Positions 55,521 through 64,000 of a stretch of 64,000 nt of DNA are shown piece by piece. Position 1 is the stretch's first letter. Each line of letters opens with the position of its first letter. The notes beneath the pieces are model-generated. The model was given only the letters and a program-made list of their open reading frames with translations. It was not told the DNA's origin and searched no databases. The stretch lies in NCBI RefSeq assembly GCF_902686445.1, contig NC_062226.1, positions 11,194,001 to 11,258,000 of the forward strand, in the 5' to 3' direction. Source of the stretch: Sciurus carolinensis. Its lineage: Eukaryota; Chordata; Mammalia; Rodentia; Sciuridae. The position numbers and the translations under genes were made by a program.

Positions 55521-55975
55521 TGATTTATTCCCTTTCTTTTTAAACTGGGACAATTCTCTCCCACTCAGCTGAAGACCTTGCTTCTTTCTTCACTAAGAAA
55601 ATTGAATCATTCTGTACTTAGCATTTGCCCTTACCTCCTCTTAATATAGAATAACTATCTTTTTATCAAAGACAAGCTGTTTACTTGTGTACTAGATGTC
55701 ATCCCTTGTCAACTATTCAAGGATATTACTCCAGGAACAACCCCTCCTCTCCATTTTATTTTGCATAGCACTTAACATTGTTTGACTACATTATTGATTT
55801 ATTTATGAGGTTTATCATATTTTGCTCTCTCTCCCTACTGTCCTGATAGGCTGAAGCTCTATGAGTGCAGGGATTTTTGTTTCTTTCACAGGTGGGTCCA
55901 AAGTGTCAAAGTGCATGGCATATAGTAGCCATTCACAAAGTACTTATGGAATGAGCAAATAAATGAATGACTATT
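55520..55975 (+). mobile_element. L2 LINE 3' end
   Basis: ATTTTGCATAGCACTTAACA, CTATGAGTGCAGGGATTTTTG, AAAGTGCATGGCATATAGTAG, AATGAGCAAATAAATGAATGA. Confidence 0.82.
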
Positions 55976-56189
55976 ATGGGAGAGGTAAGGTCTGAGACAG
56001 GCCTTAAAAAAGGTTGATTAAGTTTTGGTGAGAAAAGGATAGCTTGGAATTTTTTTCTTTCCCACTCCTCTCTTCTCTCTGTGCCTTTAGCAAAATCTTT
56101 TTATCTTTCAAAACATGAATGGGCATTTGAATTAGAACCTTGGTTTCGTTCTGCTTTTTACTGTATATATGATCTTTGAGCAAGATTTT

Positions 56190-56325
56190 TTTCCTTTCCT
56201 TTTTTTGAAGATGGGGTCTTGTTCAATTGCTGTTGCTAGCTTTGAACTTATGATCCTCCTGCCTTAGCCTCCCAAGCCTCTGGGATTACAGGGCTGCACC
56301 ACTGCATCCAGCAGTATTTAGCTAT
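56190..56325 (-). mobile_element. B1-like SINE without ID part
   Basis: T-rich tail, GATGGGGTCTTGTTCAATTGC, GGGATTACAGGGCTGCACCAC. Confidence 0.82.
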
Positions 56326-56334
56326 TTGAGTCTT

Positions 56335-56790
56335 TTTTTAGTTACTTTGATTGGAGTATACTTTATATATAGTAAAACTCACCATTTTGGGGTTTAACTC
56401 AGTCATGTAAACACCAAGATCAATCTATAGACTATTTCCATTACTGCAAAAAGTGCCTTTGGGTTCCTTTGTAGTCAGCCTGCTCTCATCCCCACCTGCC
56501 CCTGGATTCTCTGGTGTGACTTCTTGTTTTGTTTTTTCCAGAATGTCACATACATGAAGTTATTAAGTGCTACTTATTTTGAGTTGCACTTTCATATAGC
56601 CTAATGGATTTTAGATTCATCCGTGTTATTGCATGTATCAGGAGTTGATTTTATTGCCCAGTAATATTTCAACATATGGATTTGCCACAATTTATTAATA
56701 TAGTAGTTGTGGATTTGTGGATGTTTGTAGGTTTTGGACATTGTGAGTAAAGCCACTATAAACATTTTTTTCCCCCCCTTGGAAAGATAA
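56335..56790 (-). mobile_element. Old L1M fragment, antisense
   Basis: GAGTATACTTTATATATAG, AAACTCACCATTTTGG, TCCAGAATGTCACATACATG, GACATTGTGAGTAAAGCC. Confidence 0.7.
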
Positions 56791-56847
56791 GTTGATGTGG
56801 GATTGCTGGGCTGTATGGTGGGTAAATTTAACTTTATAAAAACCTGT

Positions 56848-56985
56848 TTTGGGTTTGGGGTTGTGGCTCAGTGGTGTCGTGCTCACCTTGCATACGCGAG
56901 GGCCTGCGTTCGATCCTCATACCACATAAAAATAAAAGTATTGTGTCCACCTACAACTAAAAATTTTATATTAAAAAAATCCCCA
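56848..56985 (+). mobile_element. ID-like SINE, long-tail subtype
   Basis: GGTTTGGGGTTGTGGCTCAG, CGTTCGATCCTCATACCAC, ATTGTGTCCACCTACAAC. Flanks AAAAACCTGTTTT and AAAAAACTGTTTT. Confidence 0.93.
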
Positions 56986-56999
56986 AAAAACTGTTTTTC

Positions 57000-57535
57000 A
57001 AAGTGATGAGTGAGTCTTTTTCACATTTATCGAATGGAGTAGTAGGACTCTAGTTGCCAAAACCAGAAATTGACTGACAAAGGAACTTGTGAACAGGATA
57101 TTAGGTGGTTCACAGACTCTTGGCAAGCTAGAGAAACACACTCAGAAATTATGTATCCAGGGACATTATCATAGGTACAGACACTGGAATTTGAATTACT
57201 AACTCCATTAGAGGATGTTAGACATTGCAAGTAGAACTGCTGCCGTTAGTAACTGGAGGAAGCTGCTGTTCTGCTTTCAACTTACCAGAATGATTCTCTA
57301 AGGACCTGCCTTCTTTGAGTCATTAGCTTTTGAATCACCATCTGGTGGTAGGCTCTGCCTCATGAGGTGGGAAATTTCCCACATATAGGAAAAGGGGATT
57401 CAGATGTGGGAACACCAAAAGAAGTGACATGTGTGCACTACAGCCTCCAGAGGTGGTTATAATTAAATAATTTTCATAGTGTCTAGAACTTACTAGGTGC
57501 TTCTTTCTTAACATAGTATAGACTTTTTCTTTCTT
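57000..57535. other. Unique intronic sequence
   Basis: No exon or repeat recognised. Confidence 0.4.
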
Positions 57536-57620
57536 TTTTTTTAAATTTAAAGTGGTACTGGGACCCAGGTCCTTGAGCATGCTAGGCTACTCTGCCACTG
57601 AACCACACCCCCAACCCTTA
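57535..57620 (-). mobile_element. ID-like SINE, eroded
   Basis: AAGTGGTACTGGGACCCAGG, GCATGCTAGGCTACTCTGCC, ACCACACCCCCAACCC. Confidence 0.75.
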
Positions 57621-57679
57621 CTTAACATAATGTAAATACTAGTTTACCTCCCTGTTTCCTTCTTTCCTCTCTTTTGTAA

Positions 57680-58440
57680 GTAAGTTTTTTATTAAAGTAT
57701 AATAAAGTACATAAATCATATTTATAGCTTGATGAATTTTCATTAATGAATTCATCTGTTTTGACCAGTACTGGAACAAGAAATAGAACAATACTAGCAC
57801 TCTAAAAACCTCTTCCTCCTACTCATGGCACCCCCACTTCCCTTGAGGTAGTCATTATCTCTTCTGACTTTATTTATAAACTAGTGTTTTTTTGTGTGTG
57901 TATAGTACTGGCAGTTGAATCCAGGGCCTCACACATGGTAGGCAAGTGCTTTTTTAAAAAAAAAAAAAATTTTGAAACAGGGTCTAAGTTGCCCAGACTG
58001 AATCCTCTTGCCTCAGTCTCCCAAGTAGTTGGGATTACAGGCATGCACTACTGTGCACAAATAGTTTTGTCTGTTTTCAGGCTTTATATAATCAAAACTA
58101 TTTATTCTGTATATATGTTTTCTTTCAGGCTTTGTGAGGTTTATCCATTTTCTTTTCCTGTGGCAGGAGTTTGTTGATATTGTTCCATTGTATGAATACC
58201 ACAATATCCATTGTACTATTGATGGGCATGTAAGCCATTTCTAGTTTTTTAACTAATATTTGTTAAGTGGTGTTATGAACTTGTCTTTTGGCTTGCACAT
58301 ATGCATTTCTGTGGGTATATAACGTGGGGTGGAATTAGTGGGCCATGGATTCTTTATGTGTTCAGCTTTAGGTAGGAGAACCTGCCAAATTTTTTCTAAA
58401 GTAGTTTTCCCATTTTCTGTTTTGTTTGTACTTGCAATAA
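57680..58440 (-). mobile_element. Old L1M fragment, antisense, split by a SINE
   Basis: AGCTTGATGAATTTTCATTAA, CAGTACTGGAACAAGAAATAG, TCCATTGTACTATTGATGGGC. Confidence 0.65.
57893..58065 (-). mobile_element. Composite B1-ID SINE
   Basis: AGTACTGGCAGTTGAATCC, T/A-rich linker, GAAACAGGGTCTAAG, GGGATTACAGGCATGCAC. Confidence 0.85.
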
Positions 58441-58941
58441 ACATGAGTTTTAATTGGTCATATCTCTTTTTGACATGTGTGCTTCAGTAGGACTTTGTGT
58501 CATAGGATAATACTTGTTTGAGTCTACCTAATCAGTTAGGTGTATCTCTCATCTTTTTGAGGTGAAATTTCATGTTTTACCTCTGTCATCTTAATACTAA
58601 GTACAGACATAAAGGACACATAGTAAATGCTCAATGAAGTTGCATGGACAAATGAATAGAATCATGTCTGTAGGTGGAGTGTTCTTCGCAGTTTTTGGAA
58701 GAGCGAACTTACTGGTCTGAGTGGAATTAGAATTGATGGAAATAGTGGGTGATAGGGTCGTTTAATTCAGGTGGAATATGATCTGAATCTGTAGGTAATT
58801 GGTGGACATTTTTAGTTCCTGAATTGGGAGTTACTTGAAAGATATTTTGTCCTGTGAATGTGGAATTGTGTTTTTGTTTAAAGGTGTTCTCTACCCTGGA
58901 TTGGAGGTAGATTATACAAAACACGATCATGTGAATTTGGT

Positions 58942-59086
58942 CAACTTAATCTTATAGTTTAAATTTTTTAATGAAGTAGGGTTTTTAACTACCTTGTAAT
59001 GATTGGGACTAATATATAAACGTGAGTAGATTTTTTTTAATTCTCTTTATATTCTGTGGCATTACAAGATTCACAGTTTAGAAACA
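58942..59086 (+). repeat. Diverged local repeat, unit 1
   Basis: AACTTAATCTTATAGTTTAA to TGTGGCATTACAAGATTCAC; recurs at 60,259-60,407. Confidence 0.75.
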
Positions 59087-59237
59087 GTATAGTTTATGAA
59101 AGAGGAAATTCAGCTTCTGCTGTTGTAATCCATGTGTAATTTTATTCTGTAGTATCTGTGGAGTGGCTCTCTATTCTTTTCTGCATTGTTTTTTGTGCTG
59201 GCACTTTTGGTTTTGCTTACGTTAGAAATAAATAAAC

Positions 59238-59337
59238 CAGGTGCTGGAGATATAGCTCAGTTGGTAGAGTGCTTACCTAGCATGCCCAAGGCCTGGGGTT
59301 TGATTCCCAGCACCACTGGAAAAAAAAAAAAAAAAAA
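59238..59337 (+). mobile_element. ID-like SINE
   Basis: GGTGCTGGAGATATAGCTCAG, GATTCCCAGCACCACTGG, long A tail. Confidence 0.93.
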
Positions 59338-59709
59338 ATAGACCATTTATAAAGTGGCATGAAACTTCTCATCTCTGAAGCCTTGTTCTACAAAAAATAT
59401 TGACTCGTTCTTGATAGTTTGTTATAAAACATATCAGTAAATGTAAATTAATATTAAGCATCAATATCTTTTAGTCAAAAAGAAATGAAACCAGAACAAC
59501 AACAACAAAATACCCTGTAGAGTTAAGTTGGAATTTGAATTATCCATATGAAATAAATGTATTTACTTGCTTTATCCACTAAAAGGGTAGAAGCAATGAT
59601 AGCCAGACCAGATGAACATACCTAGTACCCATAGATTGTTTCCCTCTATAAGGAACCTTGAGAAATGACTGATTCCAGGTGTGGCCAGGAAAGTACTGAG
59701 TCTGGATGT

Positions 59710-59840
59710 GTTTGATCCATAATCCTGAAAGGAATAATCCTGATTACCATAATCCTAAATGTTGAAATCTCTAAAGGTCACAATTGCTGAAGTTTAAAAT
59801 CTTAAAGAGGATCACAATTCCCAAAATATAACTCCTGAGA
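59710..59840 (+). repeat. Degenerate ATAATCCTGAA repeat array
   Basis: Several imperfect units of about 12-25 bases (CATAATCCTGAAAGG, ATAATCCTGATTAC, CATAATCCTAAATG, CACAATTGCTGAAG, CACAATTCCCAAAAT). Confidence 0.55.
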
Positions 59841-60171
59841 AAAACAATTAAATTATTTAAAAATACATGTATCTTACATCTATTTGAGAACATAAAGCAT
59901 AGAACAATGCATAGATCACTTTATACAATAAAATAGGCAATAATATACATATTTTCGCAAGCATAAATACATAGGTATACTAGTGACAGTTGTATAGGAA
60001 TAAGTTATAAGCAGATAAACCCTGTTCATAAATCAAATAGCGAACTATATAGGCAAATATCATTATTGTTAATAATTGCATGCACCTAACTTTATAATTG
60101 TGGTCATTTGAAATCCCATGATGGATAACCTAAGTCTTTTGATAAGATTGATCAAAAACCTTGATGATGAA

Positions 60172-60258
60172 ACTCAGGGTGTAGCTGAGTGGTAAAATGC
60201 TTGCCCAGCATGCCCAAGAACCCTGGTTTGGAGCTCTTAACACTGCAAAACAAAACAA
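60172..60258 (+). mobile_element. ID-like SINE, diverged
   Basis: CTCAGGGTGTAGCTGAGTGG, GCCCAGCATGCCCAAGAACC, CAAAACAAAC tail. Confidence 0.82.
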
Positions 60259-60407
60259 ACCTTAATCTTGTTGTTTTAATTTCTTTATGAAATGGGGCTT
60301 TCATCTATCTTGTAAGGATTGAAATTAATATATTAATATGAGTAGTTGGTTTCTTTTTTATAGTCTGTATATTCCGTGGCATTACAAGATTTGGAATTTT
60401 GAAACAT
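60259..60407 (+). repeat. Diverged local repeat, unit 2
   Basis: AACCTTAATCTTGTTGTTTTAA to CGTGGCATTACAAGATTTGG; begins right after the SINE tail. Confidence 0.75.
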
Positions 60408-60930
60408 TTACTAATAGGTCACCCAAAAAGATGAAAGTTTGAGCAAGTTTTCATAAATGGAGATATACAAAAAAGACACCTCTTCATTTGCTGAGGAAGT
60501 TTTAGCATTTTTGTGTACATGTACAATGCTTATGCCCAAAGTTACCATTGTGAAAATGCACTTTCAAGGAGTCAGGTTTGAAAAAAATACGTAAAATGGA
60601 TTAGAACTCTAAAAGTTTCTGCATAGTATATACCTACAATATTGGAAATGATGCAAAGATGAAATACATGGTATAGTGAATTGTAAAAAATAATACAATT
60701 TAAAATAGTATTTGTGTTTGCAGAGGGCTAAAAAAGAAAAAAAACTTAAGAAATTAATATGAAAAAGTGTATTGAAGGGATAGATTATGGGCAGTCGCAT
60801 AGAGGTAGTCCAAAGAATTGACTGAATTTAACTGTTATTAACTATAACAGTCTTATATATGGATGAATAGCTGCTTTTTTTTTTTTTTTTAAGGTTATGA
60901 CATTTCTTGGTACGTAAATATAATGAATGG
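60408..60930. other. Unique intronic sequence
   Basis: No exon or repeat recognised; a poly(T) run near 60,875. Confidence 0.4.
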
Positions 60931-60949
60931 TTCACAAACATTCATTTTC

Positions 60950-61049
60950 TGAAGAGGCTCTTTTTTTTTTTGGTGGTGCTGGGGTTTGAACCAAGGGGCC
61001 TTATGCATGCTAGGCAAGCACTCTATCAACTGAGTAATAATCCTAGCAC
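60950..61049 (-). mobile_element. ID-like SINE with 17-bp target duplication
   Basis: CACAAACATTCATTTTC at 60,933-60,949 and 61,050-61,066. About 11 extra bases (TGAAGAGGCTC) lie between the duplication and the poly(T). Confidence 0.94.
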
Positions 61050-61337
61050 CACAAACATTCATTTTCAATGTGGCACTGATTTTTTCAAAATTCTATGATT
61101 TGGTACACACCAAGCATTCCATACTAAATTTTGTGCCATGCTTCTGTGGTGTTTCGGGTACATGGCAATTCATTCTGTTTGTGCTCATAGGTAGACCACA
61201 AATCTGGGAGAAACAATATACTGATGATCAACTAGCAACTCTTCTTACTTAAGTGTCTTATCCTATGGTACACGTAATTTATTTTTGAACTAGTCAATAA
61301 CTTTGCTGGCTTCTGTAGGTAAATGCAGTTTTTCCCC

Positions 61338-61510
61338 CCTTCATGGTGTAGGATTTTCATAGGTGCTGTACCACAGAGCTACATCTCCAGTTCTTTTTTT
61401 TTTTTTTTTTAATTTTTTATTTTAAGACAGCAGCTGGCTTCAACTTGAAATCCTCCTGTCTCAGTCTCCCAAGGCATTGGGGTTAACAAGTGTGTACCAC
61501 TGAGCTCAAC
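61338..61510 (-). mobile_element. Composite B1-ID SINE, eroded
   Basis: CACAGAGCTACATCTCCAG, poly(T), AAGACAGCAGCTGGC, GTGTGTACCACTGAGC. Confidence 0.75.
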
Positions 61511-61599
61511 CAAAGACATTGCTTTAATTCATTAAAAGGTACTAGAATTTGATCAGCTGGAAGGAATGCCAGTGCCAAGAAATGACACATTTTGTTTTT

Positions 61600-62180
61600 G
61601 GTTTTAATTAGTCACTCACGACAGTAGAATGCATTTTGACACATTGTACACAAATGGAGCATAACTTCTTATTCCTCTGGCTGTAAGCAGTAGTGAGTCA
61701 CACCAGTAGTGTCATCATACATATAGGGTAATAATACCTGTTTCACTCTACTGTCCTTCCCATCCCATCCGCTCCGCCCCACCCCTCCCCTCACTCCCCT
61801 CTACACAATCCAAAGTTCCTTCATTCTTCTCTACCCCACTTCCCCAACTATGGATCAGCGTCCTCTTATCAGAGAAAACATTCAGCCTTTGGGTTTTTGG
61901 GGACTGGCTTATTTCACTTAGCACTATATTCTGTAGTTCCATCCATTTACCTACAATGTCATAACTTCATTCTTCTTTTAAGGATGAGTAAGATTCCATT
62001 TGGTATATACGTACACATTTTCTTTATCCATTCATCTGTTGAAGGGCATCTAGGTTGGTTCTATAGTTTAGCTATTGTGAATTGAGCTGGCTGTGACACT
62101 AGAATGCTCATTTTAAGTCCTTTGGTTATAAATGGAGGAGTGGGATAGCTGGGTCAAATGATGGTTCCATTCCAAGTTTT
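61600..62180 (-). mobile_element. L1 3' region, antisense, 5'-truncated
   Basis: Same lineage and layout as 7506-8191 (GAATGCATTTTGACACATTG, AGGGTAATAATACC, GTGGGATAGCTGGGTCAAAT). It stops at CCAAGTTTT (62,180), where DUSP18-like sequence begins in the opposite orientation. Confidence 0.9.
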
Positions 62181-63194
62181 CAGTCATCATCATCTCAGTA
62201 GAGGGGGTAAATACCTTCTATGAGGATATCCAGTACACCTAGGTGCCTGTGGCTGATACACCCATCTCGCAGCTCTATGATTTCTTTTACCCTATCGCCA
62301 TCTGCATCCACTGTGTGGAAATGAAGCAGGGCCGTACACTGCTACACTCTGCCACTGGTGTGAGCTGCTCAGCCACTTTGTGCCTTGCCTACCTCATGAA
62401 GTACCATGCCATGTCCCTGCTGGATGCCCACATGTGGACCAAGTCATGCTAGCTCATCATCTGACCCAACCATGGTTTTTGGGAGCAACTCATCCACTGT
62501 GAGTTCCAGCTGTTTGGCAGGAATACTGTACACATAGTTAGCTCCCCATTGGGAATGATCCGTGACATCTATGAGAAGGGGATCTGATTGATGATTCCAT
62601 TGTAAATTATCCCCCAAACCCCTCTTTAGGGTCAGTGTACAGACCTGATGTTTATCCTGTTTCAGGATCTGAACTTGAACAATTTTGTTGATAGAGGAAT
62701 ACACCAGATGATACCTTTTATAAGGGCAAGAAAAAAAGAAAGTGATGCCACAGCTTTCAACTTTGTAATCCATGTCTTTAAAGATTAAACTCATTTGTTA
62801 GGTGGTGAAGATAAATTTTCTACCCTATGAGTGGCAGGCCATGGCTGCTGACCAGAGGGTGAAATGAGGCAGGTGTTACTCTGGACAAAGAGACCAGTGC
62901 CCCAATGCCTGGAATCCTGCTGCCCTTCCCTAGACTGAACAACTCACAAATAAGTCTGGTGCAGTCCTACTTTGTTCCTTCCATCCAAAAGCCAGAGCCT
63001 TAAGCATGCTGGCACCCCCTGAACTTTTCACAGTAAGTGCCAACCTACTGGATAAGTGGCCTTCAAATAGTGCTTTGGGAACCCTAGAGGTCCAAAACAA
63101 CCCTACATCCACCTTCACCACAGTGGTCCTACTTTAGTTTTCTAGATCAGATTTACACAGAATATAGTTTTCAAGTAAACATTCCACCGTTATT
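62181..63194 (+). pseudogene. DUSP18: DUSP18 processed pseudogene (atypical dual-specificity phosphatase)
   Basis: The reading frame from about 62,183 to the stop TAA at 62,603-62,605 encodes a DUSP18-like C-terminal three quarters: PVADTPISQLYDFF, KQGRTLLH, CLAYLMKYHAMSLLDAH, QLFG, DIYEKG and the terminal MIPL. The first roughly 48 codons of a 188-residue protein are absent. There are no introns and no indels over 423 nt. In-frame stops occur at 62,240 (TAG) and 62,450 (TAG), with TGA stops further on. The catalytic HCX5R loop reads HSATGVSC: the nucleophilic Cys (62,348) and the Arg (62,366) are both replaced. A 3' UTR follows, ending in poly(A) at 63,195. The parent is thought to act in the cytosol and at mitochondria; this copy cannot. 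DUSP21 or DUSP14 parentage is less likely because the KYHAMSLLDAH and MIPL signatures favour DUSP18. Confidence 0.9.
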
Positions 63195-63216
63195 AAAAAA
63201 AAAAAAAAAAAAAAAA
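63195..63216 (+). repeat. Poly(A) tract at the retrocopy junction
   Basis: Twenty-two A between the DUSP18-like 3' UTR and the ADIPOR1-like start; presumably the DUSP18 retrocopy tail. Confidence 0.85.
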
Positions 63217-64000
63217 TCTTCCGCATCCTCACAGAAACCGGCAACATCTGGACCCATCTGCTTGTTTCTTGCTGTTTCTCTTTTTGGGAATCTTGACTAT
63301 GCCTTGACCAAATATATATTTCATGGCCTCTCTTCAGGAGAAGGTGTTTTGGGTGTGTTCTTTTTGGGTGCAGTACTCTCCTGTCTTTTCCATACGGTTT
63401 ACTGTCATTCAGAGAAAGTGAGGACTATTAAGGGATTGCTCTACTGATTATGGTGAGCTTTGCCCCCTGGCTCTATTACTCTTACTACTCCCCACCGCCT
63501 TGACTCATCTACCTCTTCATCATCGTGGCACAGTGGGACCAGTTTGCCACTCCTAAGCATCAGCAGGCAAGAGCAGGCATGTTCCTGTGACTTGGCTTGA
63601 GTGATGTTGTGCCCACCATGCACTTCACTATTGCTGAGGGATTTGTCAAGGCCACTACAGTGGACCAGATGGACTGGTTGTTCTTCATGGCTGTGAAGTA
63701 CATCACTGAAACTGTCCTTTATGCTGCTTGGATCCTTAAACTCTTCTTTCCTGGAAAATTTAACATATAGTTCCAGTCCCATCACATATTCCATGTCCTG
63801 ATGTTGGCAGCAGCCTTCATCTACTTCAGTAGTGGGGCCCCAACCTTCAGGAATTCCATTATGGCCTAGAAGATGGCTGTATTGATGACTACCTTCTCTG
63901 AACCTTCCCACCTTGGGGTGGAGGAGGAACTTCCCAAGTGCTTTTAGAAATAACTTCTTTGCTGAAGTGACAGGAAGAGTCTGAGTTGTATATTTCTTAG
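63217..64000 (+). pseudogene. ADIPOR1: ADIPOR1 processed pseudogene (adiponectin receptor 1), 5'-truncated, runs off window
   Basis: Starts in the first membrane segment (TETGNIWTHLL) and continues through FFLGAVL, FHTVYCHSEKV, IVAQWD, FATPKH, VVPTMHFTIAEGFVKATTV and FQSHHIFHVL to the C-terminus, stop near 63,899, with 3' UTR to the window edge. It is intronless. In-frame stops and deletions break it: part of the segment after HSEKV and about nine codons before IVAQWD are missing, and TGA/TAG occur near 63,498, 63,588 and 63,765. The paired His of the third zinc-binding position (SHxxFH) survive. The parent is a seven-span membrane receptor with ceramidase-like activity; this copy is non-functional. 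ADIPOR2 is less likely given the close fit of the 3' UTR and C-terminus. Confidence 0.9.

Larger units (their letters stand above)
20332..64000 (+). other. Probable first intron (at least 43.7 kb) of the CpG-island gene
   Basis: No open frame here has the length, codon character or family match of a coding exon apart from dead retrocopies and LINE remnants. The sequence consists of SINEs, L1, L2, MIR and unique AT-rich DNA. Inference: the second exon is beyond the window, or is one of the tiny exon candidates described in the findings. Confidence 0.45.

Noticed and set aside
63262..63447. 61-codon frame as a new small membrane protein
   Set aside because: It is a piece of the ADIPOR1 processed pseudogene in one of its shifted frames.
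1..64000. CRISPR arrays, operons, rRNA and true tRNA genes
   Set aside because: None seen. The tRNA-like segments are all SINE bodies with A-rich tails and target duplications.

Overview
The window is nuclear DNA of a mammal, almost certainly a squirrel-family rodent (Sciuridae, marmot or ground-squirrel type). The evidence is the repeat content. There are dozens of copies of a short tRNA/ID-like SINE (sense 5' end GGGCTGGGGATATAGCTCAG) and of a longer composite SINE in which a 7SL/B1-like left part is joined to that ID-like right part. These sit with L1 3' ends of one lineage, MaLR-type LTRs and mammal-wide MIR, L2 and hAT fossils. No prokaryotic, viral-genome, CRISPR or operon structure is present.

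Layout. Bases 1-19,640 are repeat-rich sequence upstream of a promoter: L1M fragments split by an LTR at 2.1-3.8 kb, antisense L2 split by younger insertions at 7.05-9.5 kb, and many SINEs. Bases 19,640-20,620 form a strong CpG island with a GC box, a CCAAT box and an E-box, followed by a probable untranslated first exon on the plus strand ending near 20,331. From 20,560 to about 22,000 the plus strand is strikingly G-rich, as expected just downstream of a CpG-island start site. From 20,332 to the window end (about 43.7 kb) I see no convincing coding exon, so most of the window is probably one long first intron. I cannot name the gene.

The intron holds several unusual items: a canonical recursive-splice-like site at 24,409; a bare poly(T) insertion with a 15-bp target duplication at 24,566-24,613; a nearly identical 208-bp direct duplication (32,609 and 35,445) carrying a splice-site-flanked 44-nt candidate exon; a young L1 insertion at 33,142-33,514; and three older diverged local duplications or degenerate repeat arrays.

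The right end (61.6-64.0 kb) is a cluster of retrocopies: an antisense L1 fragment, then a 5'-truncated DUSP18 processed pseudogene, its poly(A), and a 5'-truncated ADIPOR1 processed pseudogene running off the window. Both gene copies are dead: each has several in-frame stops, and the DUSP18 copy has lost both catalytic residues. The longest open frames in the window are composition artefacts of the CpG island and the purine-skewed stretch. I found no intact protein-coding gene and no previously undescribed system; the findings are about transposition history and possible splicing signals.
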